Shown: positions 12,953 through 23,317, counted from the first letter of the stretch. The stretch: DNA of 64,000 bases from Haberlea rhodopensis (GCA_907163345.1 CAJQUN010001159.1:34065-98064), one strand, 5' to 3'. Notes: generated from the letters alone by a model not told the origin. Made by a program: numbers and translations.

Positions 12953-13525
12953 GGATATCTACAATATAAATATGCAAAATAAGTTTATGATTTTAATCAT
13001 TTAATAAGGTCTTATATTAAATGACACTCCCACTATTTTGTTTAAAATATCAACCCTCGAAAACTTAGTGGGCTAAGATCCGTATTTCACCTAATCCTGA
13101 GTTAGCTTTGGCTAATCACCAAAGACTCTGTTATTTAGGTAGACAACACTTTGTCAATTACATTACATGTAATTCTTGGATGGTTGGACGAACAACACTT
13201 TGTTCAAATTCATCTAATGAATTATTATCCAACCCCATGCCTCTAGGTTCCCAATCCTATTGAGATAACACTAGTTAAGTCGAACCCAATTTTAAAATAA
13301 CATGGATATCACTTTTATCCTTTCGCGCCTTACTAAGATTGTCACGGTGCTTTGCTTCGGCAAACCCACACATGTTCAATCGAAGTCTTGACGAGTATTT
13401 TTAATTGGAAGGCATCTTGATTTGACTTAATATTATAAGATGGATTTATAGATCTCATGATTTTATTAATATTGAAAATATGTCTGGTACATATATGAAT
13501 ATATACATATCTACATATATGTATA
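12953..13525 (-). other. Non-coding leader of Copia element 2 and deletion junction
   Basis: This stretch lies between the gag start and the cyclin remnant. It carries no open frame of note and looks like the untranslated internal leader of the Copia element. It includes repeated short phrases (ACAACACTTTGT twice, near 13143 and 13193). The expected PBS and 5' LTR are missing. The boundary with cyclin sequence lies in AT-rich ATATACATATC text around 13490-13525. Confidence 0.5.
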
Positions 13526-16066
13526 TCAAGCATTTAAAGTGCATCTTGCTGCATAGACTGCTGAGGCAGCAATCATCGAGGGATAGTACATTATTGTAGC
13601 ATAATTCATCATCCCAAGCTCAGCCAAGAAATAGACCATGTTCTCCACCTATAAAACCACCCAAGAACATAATGATTTATTAAGAATCTTGCACAAATTT
13701 ATGCAAAAAAACTTCATAAAACATCGTCTGAACAAGTCCACTTACGTCAGAATCAGTCATTGATGCTTTTATGAAACGAACAAGAAACACAAATGGTGTC
13801 GGGACTATGAAATTCCATTCCAATTTCTCGATTATCCGTTTTTCCATTGCTAAGACTTGATGGCTTGAGTAAATGTTTGCTGAGATTCCAACTAGTTTAT
13901 TAACCTGAAATAAATAAACAAGGTTAACAATAGATTTTAGATTGTTTAAACGAGTAAAAATGTGAAATTTCTATGCACGTCGGGGGCCCAAATTTCTTCG
14001 TATTTCGAGGCTATGAGCATCACACTAATTCCCACCAACTGAAGTTCACTTCTTGAAGTAGCAGCGACCGAAAGATACCGATCCATTATGTTGATGATCA
14101 GGAAAAGAGTCTCAGGAGAAAGCTTGAACTTGTATTGAACATGGATTAGCCAATCTATCAGAATCGCTCACATTTTCTCATTTATATCTGGCTGTGAGTC
14201 CATGTAATCATTTGCCGCGCTTTCATTCTCGACTATCAGAAGCAAGTTAGTCGCTCAGCCCAATCATTTGTTCACATCAGAAGCATCAATATCCGCTATG
14301 TCTTCCTTTTGTTCGCCGCTCAGCCCAAACACAGCCTGAAAATCAATCAAAATGTTAAGAAAAATGGTTCCGAAAATAGGCAAGCAAAAGAAACTGTAAA
14401 ATCCAAATGATAATGATATGGACCTGGATTCTGGCAATGAGTATTGAAGTAAGAGTTCGAGCTTGCTTTCTTGATGACAACTCATCCACCGAATTTTCAC
14501 CAAGTTTTTCATCATTTACATGTGGTGGCTTCTGTTTTACATGAACTTCCTCTGTATCAGGGCTAATTTCAATTATCTCCATAGGATTTGGTCTGTCAAC
14601 ATCAATATTCACTATGTCTTCCTTTTGTTCGCCACTCAGCCCAAACACAGCCTGAAAATCAATCAAAATGTTAAGAAAAATGGCTACAAAAATAGGCAAG
14701 CAAAGAAACTATAAAATCCAAGTGACAATGATATGGACCTGAATTCTGGCAAAGAGTATTAAAGTAAGAGTTTGAGCTTGCTTTCTTGATGGCAACTCAT
14801 CCACCGAATTTTCACCAAGTTTTTCATCATTTACATGTGGCGGTTTCTGTTTTACGTGAACTTCCTCTGTATCAGGGCTAATTTCAATTATCTCCACATG
14901 CTTTGGTTTGGCAACATCAATATCCACTATGTCCTCATTTTGTTCGCCGCTCAGCCCACACGCAGCCTGAAAATCAATCAAAATGTTAGGAAAATGGTTC
15001 CGAAAATAGGCAAAAGAAACTGTAAAATCCAAGTGACTGATATGGACCTGTATTCTGGCAGTGAGTGTTGAAGTAAGAGTTCCAGCTTGCTTTCTTGACG
15101 ACAACTCATCCACCGAATTTTCACCAAGTTTTTCATCATTTACGTGCGGCGGCTTCTGTTTTACATGAACTTCCTCTGTATCAGGGCTAATTTCAATTAT
15201 CTCCACATGCTTAGGTTTGGCAACATTCTTCTTCTGAGGTGGTTTCCGGGCCAGAGGGGCTCTTTTCTCAGGTAGAGCTCCATCAGCTACAATGGCTGCA
15301 TTTCCATTTATTGCCACTAAGTTCTGTAATTGAGAACATACATAAGACATGTTAGTACATGTAAAACTGGACAAAAATGTGCGATATGTGGTTCCAAGAA
15401 ACACACCTTGTTGTTTTTGGCTGCCGCGGCCCTGCCGCGTAACAGAGCAAAAAAACCCCTGAAAAAACAAGAAGATGTTAATCAAGATCGATCCATGATT
15501 AATTTTTCTTACATTTAGGTAATTGAATAAAGAAGAGACGAAATACCTTGTAACAGGTCGAGAAACCCGAGGAAGTGGCTTGACATTGAGCCCACAGATG
15601 GCAATTGTATTTTCAATTTCGTCAAGTACACATCGGTTCTTCTTCTGTTTAACGGCCCTAGGAATCGGTGCCTCGCCTATTACAAAAATGAATCAATCAA
15701 ACAGTAAATCTTGAAAAAAGAAGTTCAAAAGATTCAAAAGAATGAACATTATCGTGTTGCCACTTTGAAGAATTTCTATTCAGAAGTTTTAAAAGTAGAA
15801 TTCATATTTATCAAAATGATTTGTCACATTACCATTGCTGCATAAAGAAGACCCTGATTCAACAAAAAAATAAAGACGAAAACAGAGAAACCCTTCAAAT
15901 TTAACAAAACCGATTGATCAAGAATTTGTAGTCTGTCAATAGTCTACTCTCTGATCATAAATCAAGATACAAGAAAGATCACACAGAAAAGACACACTTC
16001 TAACAAATAAAAAGATCGAAAATAGATACCTCTGTTCTTCCACAGATTAACTTTTCTTGGCGCCAT
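13526..16066 (-). pseudogene. B1-type cyclin locus, broken in the cyclin box
   Basis: Exons on the minus strand: 16066-16030, 15676-15547, 15458-15407, 15323-15048, 14966-14739, 14651-14424, then from 14335, later 13904-13746 and 13648-13526. All junctions are GT-AG and in phase. The start is MAPRKVNLWKNRG. Residues 27-35 form a destruction box, RCVLDEIEN (RxxLxxIxN), recognised by APC/C in mitotic cyclins. Up to the first stop (14264-14266) the product would be 340 aa with no cyclin box. Beyond it the box is recognisable (ENESAANDYMDSQPDINEKM, AILIDWLIHVQYKFKLSPETL, MLIASKYEEIWAP, VPTPFVFLVRFIKASM), but it lacks the helix expected between DVN and VENES, has a second TGA in place of an arginine, and ends at AARCTLNA. 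It cannot encode a CDK-binding cyclin. A truncated D-box protein remains possible. The neighbouring Copia junction removed the 3' end. Confidence 0.88.
14281..15221 (-). repeat. Tandem exon-intron duplication inside the cyclin locus
   Basis: Three copies of a ~309-316 bp unit lie head to tail. Each holds the exon text KPKHVEIIEISPDTEEV to LTARIQ, the following intron, and the start of the next exon (A-CGLSGEQ-EDI-DID). Splice donors fall at 15048, 14739 and 14424; acceptors at 14966, 14651 and 14335. Spacings are 309 and 315 bp for donors and 315 and 316 bp for acceptors. The two extra exons are 228 nt (76 codons) each and keep the reading frame. The copies differ by scattered substitutions (for example RPNPME for KPKHVE), so the duplications are not recent assembly artefacts. 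Confidence 0.9.
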
Positions 16067-17249
16067 TCTTTATTTTTCTTCCCTTCTCGCTCTCTCTCTT
16101 TCCAGCACTCACATGTGAAAAGTTAGAATTTGTAAAAGGGGGATAAGGACGCTCTTTTAAATTAGAGAGAACCAGCGCTTCTGGTCGTTGGATGAGACAA
16201 ATCTAACGGTCTTTGTTTTTATTCATAATGCACCGTCTGCTTTGTTTGTTTTGTAGCCGTCGGAACATGGAAAACTCTTACATTACATGCACCGAGCGTG
16301 GACGTAATTTCATCTCGTGGTGCAGTCAAGAATTTCAAGATTATATTTCTTTGGACTTGCCACACTAAAAGGAAAAAGAAAGAGTGAAAATATATTTTTA
16401 AAAATTTATATAAAAAATCTAAATAATTATTATTTTTTATTTTGGAAAAATCATACGATTTCTAATATATAATAAAAAAATAGAAAATTATGAAATTATA
16501 TTTTACTTTAACCATATAAATTCTAAATTTTATATTTCCCGATTCATACCTAAAATTGGTTCCCTGCGGCTGGATTGAGAAGACAACGATGCCATGCCAT
16601 TGAATTGAACATTTTGCAAACCTCTGTTGCTTCATTTGAGCATGACTGACTTTTTAAAATGGAACCTAAGGACCGTGAAGCACTTAGCTGTTTGAATTGT
16701 CCTCAGCTTTCTTACTCATTTCCAACTGTAAAACACGAAGAGGCGACTGGAATCCGCCCCTGGAGCGGCAGACGCCTACTAAGCAGCTCTTCCCGCTGAC
16801 GCCTGAGAGCATGATAGCTCAGATGGCTGAGGAAGCGGGAGGTCATGAAGGAGCCGAGAGTGATATGGTGGTGGAGGGATTTGAGGCTGAGTTCAGCGTG
16901 GCAAACGAGGCTTCAGGTACGATGGCTGTTGCGGAGGAGAGATCTGGTGGAGCTCTCGATAACAGCTTTGCTTGGTCGGTGTCGGTGGCGGTGGTGGAGA
17001 AATGAATAAAGGTGTTGGTGGTGGTAGGGGGAGACCGATACTTTGAAGAGGTTTGTTGTATGTGAATAATAATTTCTTCATTATTATAATATTTATTATA
17101 GTACATATATAATTTTTATTTAAGAGCATAACATATATTTTTAAATATTTTTTATTTGTCAGTATAAAATAGTTATTATTGTATTACACATATAATATAT
17201 ATTATCTTTTAGTATATATAATTATATTATCTAAAACAAAACAATAAAG
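16067..17249. other. Cyclin promoter and AT-rich intergenic DNA
   Basis: From 16067 to about 16130 lies the pyrimidine/purine-rich 5' leader of the cyclin locus. 16370-16550 is AT-rich. 16720-17030 is a GC-richer island with a 102-codon open frame (16697-17005) rich in Ala, Glu and Val, without a recognised domain. It may be captured or degenerate coding DNA, but I cannot support a gene. 17050-17245 is AT-rich. Confidence 0.35.
16202..16212 (+). promoter_or_regulatory. MSA-like element upstream of the cyclin locus
   Basis: TCTAACGGTCT lies about 136 bp upstream of the cyclin start codon. It matches the mitosis-specific activator consensus YCYAACGGYYA at all but the last base. MSA elements bind three-repeat MYB factors and drive G2/M expression of plant B-type cyclins; they work in either orientation. 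The match and position support the cyclin assignment; function here is inferred. Confidence 0.55.
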
Positions 17250-17254
17250 ACAAC

Positions 17255-17345
17255 AATTTAGTGGTAAGAAGCTGTATACACATGATAGAGGTCAAGAGTT
17301 CGAATATTCATCAAACACATTTCAATTTTAAATAATAATAAAAAA
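17255..17345 (+). mobile_element. Possible tRNA-derived SINE fragment
   Basis: TTTAGTGGTAAGAAGC (about 17260) resembles a pol III A box and CAAGAGTTCGAATATTC (about 17292) a B box, about 30 bp apart, followed by an A/T-rich tail. This is the layout of plant tRNA-related SINEs. The match is partial and no target duplication was found. Confidence 0.3.
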
Positions 17346-17570
17346 ATTCGTGAAACCGCCGGTTAGAACCAACGGTTAACCGATTGTTCCATGATTTTCA
17401 ACCCATAAAATGTAACCGGCCCGTACAATAACGAGCCGGTTACGGTTCAGAACCGTCGAACCGGGTCAATGGGTAACCAGCCCGTTGACCCGGTACCGGC
17501 CCGTTGACCCGATTACGGTCCGGGCCGGGCCGCGGTTAATTGTTAACCACGGTCATGTCTACCCAAGCGT
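17346..17570. mobile_element. GC-rich hAT-like terminal fragment
   Basis: This stretch is built from short variants of ACCGGCCCGTTGACCCG and GGGCCGGGCCGCGGTTAA. Such GC-rich sub-terminal repeats are typical of plant hAT elements with BED-finger transposases. No matching pair of inverted ends or target duplication was found, so it is called a fragment. Confidence 0.4.
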
Positions 17571-17609
17571 CTCGTGCTCGATGTTACTCCGTCTGGAAAA
17601 TCCTTTTTG

Positions 17610-17760
17610 GCCCAAGCATATAACTCTCCCGGGACAAACCCCAAAATATTTCAGTGGAGAATTTGTCTCACACGGGATTCGAACCTATAACATCGGAGGA
17701 TTTTTTACACACCACCTCAACCCTTACCAATCCGTCTATGCCTATGGGGGGTTATGAACA
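17610..17760 (-). mobile_element. tRNA-derived SINE, minus strand
   Basis: On the minus strand GGATTGGTAAGGG (17733-17721) fits a pol III A box and GGTTCGAATCC (17685-17675) is a perfect B box, about 36 bp apart. The sequence continues GTGTGAGACAAATTCTCC as in tRNA-related SINEs. Ends and target duplication were not resolved. Confidence 0.5.
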
Positions 17761-17859
17761 TCTTTCCATGGGCCTTGGTTTACCCCTCAATTAATCTATC
17801 TTTTGGCCTATTGTTGTTTTGGTCCATAACACAAAGTCATCTCCATAAAACTACAATCA

Positions 17860-18245
17860 TTGTGGAGAGATTTTGACTACATCCAAATAAAAGAATCTGA
17901 AAATATTAGAGATTTCTTCTCTAGAGTCTCTTAAATTGTGAATCGGATTCAATGTCTTGGAGATAATATTCAAGAGAAGAAGTTTTAGAGAGAATTCTGA
18001 GATGTTTGCCTCTTAAATTTGATCACTGTTTTGCTTGCTACTGAGGAATCAAAAGATCTATCCAAGATGTTAACATATGAGCTCATGAGTTCACTTCGAG
18101 CTCATGAACAGTCAATCAATAGATCAACAAGTAATTCATCAGAGCAAGCATTCCAATTCAATCTTATTTTTTGAAAGAAGAAACAAAGTAACTGCAAATG
18201 TCTTTTTTCAAAAGAAAAATTTACCTTCAATGTTCGGGGGAGAGT
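17860..18245 (+). pseudogene. Copia gag relic
   Basis: Translated pieces include IKESENIRDFFSRV, VNRIQCLGDNIQEKK, LLATEESKDLSKMLTYELMSSLRAHEQSI and SSEQAFQFN. These match the order of the UBN2-type capsid region of plant Copia Gag. Several in-frame stops interrupt it, and no LTR, protease or pol is adjacent. It predates the hAT-like insertion next to it. Confidence 0.75.
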
Positions 18246-18298
18246 TGCCCCCTAAAATAATTTTTATTTTTTTACTTTTAATTTTTTTTTAAAAAAAT

Positions 18299-18993
18299 TA
18301 GAGCTGTCAGAACGGGCCAGCCCGACCCAAACGGGCTGGCCCGCCCAACCCGCGGCCCAAACGGGCCCAACCCGTTTGGGCCCGCCTCCAGGCGGGTTGG
18401 GAAAACCCCAACCCAACCCGACCCGAAGCGGGCCGCGGGTTGGGGCGGGCTGGCCCGCCGAAATATATATTTTTTAATTTTAATTTTTTTTTTTAAAAAA
18501 ATAACTTTTTAAATTTTTTTTTTTTAAAAAAAAACTTCAAAAAAAAATTGCCATCTAAACTTGCCGAACCTGGAACTGATGCTAGAAGAATACTGAAACT
18601 TGTTTCAGATTTTATCTAGATATTAACACTACTATTAAAAAAACTTGATTAGTGAATCAGTATTTTACTCAATTTTGAAATACTTGTTACAACTTTCAAG
18701 CAAGACCAAGTGAAAATTATATAGTTGATCGAATGCTTCAATGTGATATTGAGTTTTTATCTATGAATTGAGCCTAAAAAAAGAAATTACAAAATTTTTT
18801 TTTTTTTAAAAATGGGGCCAACCCGCTGGCCAGCCCACCAACCCGCGGGTTGGCCCGCCAAAACCCGCGGCCAGTTTGGGCTAGCCCGTATAGGCCCGCC
18901 TGCTGGCGGGCCTTAAAAATGGTGACCCAACCCGCCTATTTGGCGGGTTGGGTTGGGCCAGGCCCGCGAGCCTGGCCCATTTTGACAGTTCTA
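18299..18993. mobile_element. Non-autonomous hAT-like element with 8-bp target duplication
   Basis: The ends are imperfect inverted repeats: TAGAGCTGTCAGAACGGG on the left, and TAGAACTGTCAAAATGGG as the reverse complement of the right end. Both continue into GC-rich GGCCAGCCCG/GGCCAGGC text. They are flanked by identical AAAAAAAT (18291-18298 and 18994-19001), the 8 bp expected for hAT insertion, though the duplication is low in complexity. Sub-terminal blocks of CCCGCCAACCCGCGG-type repeats flank an AT-rich centre with no transposase. About 695 bp. Confidence 0.8.
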
Positions 18994-19001
18994 AAAAAAA
19001 T

Positions 19002-20728
19002 TACAATTTGCTCCTCAATAATTATATATTTGAACCACTTCAGAATTTTTTTGACCCCTATTTTTATGTTATTATTTTTTACCTTCTCTAAACTATATTT
19101 TCTACGTTCACCCCTAGTTATGGGGGAAGAGTGTCGCGGAAATATTTTGGTAAAATAAATTACATGTTTGGTTTTTCCTTGGGCGAATGAAATCGAAAGT
19201 GTTGTAGACATTGTTTGATAAAATAATCTTAAAATTTTAAGATAGGTATGGGTTAAATCCGGAAAATAATAAAGTATGTTTGAAAGGTGTGGAATGGCAA
19301 AGGGCAAACCCCAATGCACGAACCTCCTTTTATGCGCGGGATCCAGGAAGAAGTCTGGTCATTTTGAATCTAATCTACGCAGTCTAATCTAAAACATAAA
19401 ACTTATTATAAAGTACCATGAATTTTAAAAATAACAAAAAAATATTCCACTTAAAATGATTATTCAAATTAACTATTAAAAAATCTTATAAAAAGTCATC
19501 TCTAAAGTTCTTAATATTAGCATAATCTTTGATAGAATTTTTTTTACATTAAAATCACTTAATATTAAAAAATTATTGTATATACAGATGGAATAGATGC
19601 ATAGAATTACTAGTGCTAGTTTAAAGCCCAAATATCGAAACAGCTCAACAAAAGCCCGTGGAAGTTACAAAACATAGCAAAGATCGAAAGATCAATCTTT
19701 CTTCGTCAACCTCAAAGCAGCAGTGGCTCGTGTTTCCCATACTCACGTCTACTGCAGGTTACTTTAGGATCAATTACCAGTCTTTAAAAGTATTTAGTTT
19801 CGCATCTTAGTTCGATAAATAATTTTATGGGTTTTATTCTTTTCGTTGTCTACCCCTGCCAATCGTAATACTTCTGTAATTTCTTATTGGTTTTTAGGCG
19901 TTGAAACAATATTACGTTTGTGGGTTATATTTGTTCAAAGATTGAATTTTTACTATTTTAGTCTATAAGTTTTGCAAAAAAGATCTAGTCTTTTTAGTTA
20001 AATCGTCAATGCTCGCAGTGAAATGCATTTACGGTATGCTCATTAGGTATTTGATAATTGCCTTTGAGAGTTACTCGAACTGTGCAAGTATTTTGCTTAT
20101 ACTGTCTAAAAGAGTAAAGGGACAGTCCAGTTTCATTTGGTAGAGCCGTAGAGGCCTAGAGGATAGAGGTGGACTGTTTGCCCAAAACTGAAAATTTTGA
20201 AAGGAAATTCATGAACAATAACAGTGTAAGTCCTAGAATCATTACGAACGGCTTCTTGTGTGTTCATTGGTGATCAATTCCCTCAAGGTTACGTAATACC
20301 TATTCTTTTCATGATGGAAGCTTGAATTTGCTATTAGCAGATGAATGTTGGGTATAAATGTACTCTGTTGATATTCTGCTTGGTATTTAGCTAATTTCTT
20401 AAATATGTTAGCTTATGGTTTGGAATTTTTGAGAAATATCTGATATTTATGCGGAAATTAGTGGTCAAAACTAAAAACTGATGGTTGATATTTAGCATAT
20501 GGTTCCAGGAACAAGCTTCATTGTATGTTCATGTCATTCTCTTTCGGTCTTTTTGCAAGTGATGATTTATTGTCCGCTTAACACTGAATAACTATTTTAA
20601 GTAATGGTCACTTCAATCATGCATGAATGTGGTGTACAGGTGATGCGGTGATGAATAAGCCTGCAGGAGAGCCTCTCCATGCCAAATATGTAGTTTTTGT
20701 AGGCTACATTGATGGGTCTCTCATCAGC
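19002..20728 (+). other. Intergenic DNA and probable 5' leader with intron of the PPR gene
   Basis: 19002-19620 is AT-rich and shows no gene. A possible first, non-coding exon ends at 19757 (CTGCAG, donor GTTACT). It would be spliced to an acceptor at 20639 (GTGTACAG). This would give the PPR mRNA a leader intron, but it is inferred from sequence alone. I saw no convincing TATA box. Confidence 0.35.
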
Positions 20729-22993
20729 ATGAAGAGACGTACCCTCATCTTTTCAGCATACATTCATCAAGTGTTTTCTTGCCATTCACTGCCAAGTTCG
20801 AGCATCAACAATCTCTCAATCTTATACTTTTCTAGTTCTTCATTCAGAATGTTGTCTTCCTTTGGGTCAACCACTATGAGATCTTTTCCTGATTATTCTC
20901 CAAAAAAGCCTTCCGTTAGAGACTCTGAATTTGTCCACCATATTTCAACTATCATCAAGCAACGCCGCTATGAGCACCTTCGTAGAATTTTAAAGCCCTA
21001 TGAATCCAAATTCAGGCCTGATCATGTCATTTGGGTTCTCATGGAAATAAAGAATGATTACAGACTAGTGTTGAATTTCTTTGACTGGTATTGCATACGA
21101 AGGGACCCATCATTTGAGGTTTGTTGCATTATTATTCAAATCGCTGTTGCTGCAAAAGACCTAAAAATGGCTCAAAAGCTTTTTCATGAACACTGGACAA
21201 AAGGACCCAATGCTGACGGTAACATCTCGTTCTCCCAGTTTCTTGAAAAGTTAATATACACTTACAAGGATTGGGGTTCGAACCCACTCGTCTTTGACAT
21301 TTTTTTCCAAGTTCTTGTTGAAAGTGGCTGTTTCGATGACGCGAGAAAGATTTTTGATAGGATTCTGAACTATAACGTGTTTCTATCTGTTGATTCGTGT
21401 AACCTATTTCTTTCCCGAGTGTCGAAAAGTATTGATGGTCCCAAAATGCTATTAAAGAATTTCAGCGAATTGTCAAAAGTTGGTATTCAATGGAATACTG
21501 CATCATATAACATAGTGATGCACTCACTTTGTCAATTAGGAAAAGTGAAAGAAGCTCATAACCTACTTATGCAAATGGAGTCAAGAGGTTGCACTCCTGA
21601 TGCTATAAGTTACAGTACCATAATCAATGGATATTACAATATTGGAGAACTCCAACTGATGTTAAAACTATTCGATAACATGCGGCAGCAAGGAATAAAA
21701 CCAAACAAATTTACCTTTAACAGTGTAATCCTTTTTTTATGCAAGAATGGTAAAGTTATGGATGCAGAGAAGATCTTGAGAGAGATGATGTCTGAGGGAA
21801 TTTTTCCTGATAATGTTGTTTATACAACTCTCATTGATGGTTTTAGCAAAATTGGAGATGTTGGTTCTTCGTTCAGAATGTACGAGGAAATGCAGACTTT
21901 GAAAATTGGTCCTGATTTTATCGCATATACTGCTATAATTTCTTGCCTATGTCAGAACGGAAAAGTTACAGAAGCAGACAACCTCTTTCGTGAAATGATT
22001 AATATTGGATTAAAAGCAGACGAATTTTCCTATACGACCCTTATTGATGGTTATTGCAAGGCTGGTGACGTTAAAATGGCATTTTCTCTGCACAACGAGA
22101 TGATTCAGATGGGATTGGTTCCAAATATTGTCACATATACTGCACTGGTTGATGGGCTCTGTAAACATGGGGAGGTTGATACTGCAAATGAACTCCTCCA
22201 TGAGATGTGTGAAAAGGGACTTGTTCTGAATATTTACACTTTCAATTCACTTCTCAATGGCCTTTGTAAATCGGGAAATATAGCAGAAGCAGTGAAGTTA
22301 CTGAAAGATATGGAGGTGGCTGGAATATGTCCTGATACTTTTTCCTATACTACTCTTATGGATGCATATTGCAAATCTGGAGAAATGGTTATGGCACACA
22401 GGTTGCTTCATGAGATGTTACAAAAAGGGATTAAACCAACTGTTGTAACATTCAACGTGCTGATGAATGGTTTTTGTGTGTCAGGGATGCTACAGGATGC
22501 TCAGAAGCTGCTAAACTGGATGTTGGAGAAGGGTAAGATGCCTAATGCCACCACTTATAACTCTCTTATGAAACAATACTGCATTAGAAATGATATGTGT
22601 TCAGCACTTGATATATACCGGAGAATGGGTCATCAGGGAGTTGTGCCAGATGAGAATTCATATAACATAATGGTTCGAGGGCATTGCAAAGCGAGGAACA
22701 TGAAGGAAGCATGGTTTTTGCATAAGGAAATTATTGAGAAAGGGTACAATCTCACGGTCGAGAGCTATAATGCGCTAATCAAGGGATTTTTAAAAAGGAA
22801 AAAGCGTCTAGAAGCAAGAGAACTTTTTGAACAGATGAGAAAGAAAGGACTATCTGCAGATAAAGAAATTTACTGCACCTTCGCAGATGTGAACTACGAG
22901 GAGGGGAACATTGATTCAACTTTTGAGCTTTGCAATGAAGCATTGGAAAGGTGTTTCAATATCAGTGGCAAAATGGAACTTAAAAGGATATGA
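20729..22993 (+). CDS. P-class pentatricopeptide repeat protein (At1g05670-like)
   Basis: A single uninterrupted frame encodes 754 aa from the ATG at 20729. The frame is open upstream to 20627, but the 20729 start (MKRRTLIFSAYIHQVFS) gives a basic, hydroxylated N-terminus like a mitochondrial presequence and a length close to the Arabidopsis relative. An N-terminal conserved block (VRDSEFVHHIS, LRRILKPYESKFRPDHVIWVLM, DYRLVLNFFDW) precedes 15-16 PPR motifs spaced exactly 35 residues apart from about residue 185 to the end. Examples are YNIVMHSLCQLGKVKEA, YTTLIDGYCKAGDV and FNVLMNGFC. There is no E, DYW or SMR domain, so it is P-class. Such proteins bind organellar RNA and affect stability, splicing or translation; the target is unknown. 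Resemblance to At1g05670 is from memory of that family. No frame breaks were seen, so the gene looks intact. Confidence 0.92.
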   Translation: MKRRTLIFSAYIHQVFSCHSLPSSSINNLSILYFSSSSFRMLSSFGSTTMRSFPDYSPKKPSVRDSEFVHHISTIIKQRRYEHLRRILKPYESKFRPDHVIWVLMEIKNDYRLVLNFFDWYCIRRDPSFEVCCIIIQIAVAAKDLKMAQKLFHEHWTKGPNADGNISFSQFLEKLIYTYKDWGSNPLVFDIFFQVLVESGCFDDARKIFDRILNYNVFLSVDSCNLFLSRVSKSIDGPKMLLKNFSELSKVGIQWNTASYNIVMHSLCQLGKVKEAHNLLMQMESRGCTPDAISYSTIINGYYNIGELQLMLKLFDNMRQQGIKPNKFTFNSVILFLCKNGKVMDAEKILREMMSEGIFPDNVVYTTLIDGFSKIGDVGSSFRMYEEMQTLKIGPDFIAYTAIISCLCQNGKVTEADNLFREMINIGLKADEFSYTTLIDGYCKAGDVKMAFSLHNEMIQMGLVPNIVTYTALVDGLCKHGEVDTANELLHEMCEKGLVLNIYTFNSLLNGLCKSGNIAEAVKLLKDMEVAGICPDTFSYTTLMDAYCKSGEMVMAHRLLHEMLQKGIKPTVVTFNVLMNGFCVSGMLQDAQKLLNWMLEKGKMPNATTYNSLMKQYCIRNDMCSALDIYRRMGHQGVVPDENSYNIMVRGHCKARNMKEAWFLHKEIIEKGYNLTVESYNALIKGFLKRKKRLEARELFEQMRKKGLSADKEIYCTFADVNYEEGNIDSTFELCNEALERCFNISGKMELKRI

Positions 22994-23235
22994 ATTTATT
23001 GGCAACATTTGGTATCGACCATTTGCACTTTACATTTCATGTCGGTCTAGAGACCTGTAATCGACCGGCTAGAACCTTGGTAAATTTACTTTTTATGCTG
23101 TTTTCTTTTCTTCTTTTTTTTAAGTAGTTTTTTTTTCCAGCAATTTCCTCATACATGGCTAATCCGCAACCTGCATGTTCTATATGTAAATATATTCATG
23201 CATACTTATATAAACACAACACGCACATATACACA

Positions 23236-23240
<5 letters not shown>
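22994..23240 (+). other. 3' flank of the PPR gene
   Basis: Probable 3' UTR and flank: T-rich stretches near 23100-23140 and no further coding sequence. The AG microsatellite follows directly. Confidence 0.4.

Positions 23241-23316
<76 letters not shown>
23241..23316 (+). repeat. (AG)38 microsatellite
   Basis: A perfect dinucleotide run of 76 bases flanked by CACATATACACACATGG and CAGCAGCATAC. The open frames crossing it on both strands (Arg-Glu or Ser-Leu runs) are artefacts of the repeat. Length is likely polymorphic between individuals. Confidence 0.95.

Positions 23317-23317
<1 letters not shown>

Larger units (their letters stand above)
7492..13500 (-). mobile_element. Copia element 2, minus strand, lacking its 5' LTR
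   Basis: The order on the minus strand is leader, gag-protease, integrase, RT-RNase H, polypurine tract, 3' LTR. The 3' LTR occupies 8970 down to 7492 (about 1.48 kb, TGTTGGGATA...TCCTAACA). The polypurine tract GTGGGAGATT lies directly upstream, on 8971-8980. A 5' LTR should lie right of about 13500 but is absent. The element instead ends next to the truncated cyclin locus, and the rest of Copia 1 is not found on the far side. This implies a deletion removing the 5' LTR, the distal half of Copia 1 and the end of the cyclin gene. Several stops and frameshifts show it is inactive. Confidence 0.85.

Noticed and set aside
16697..17005. 102-codon open frame in a GC-richer island
   Set aside because: No recognised domain, no splice or promoter support; composition alone is not enough.
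20627..20728. Upstream 34-codon extension of the PPR frame
   Set aside because: It would bury the presequence-like MKRRTLIFSAY start, and a likely splice acceptor lies at 20639.
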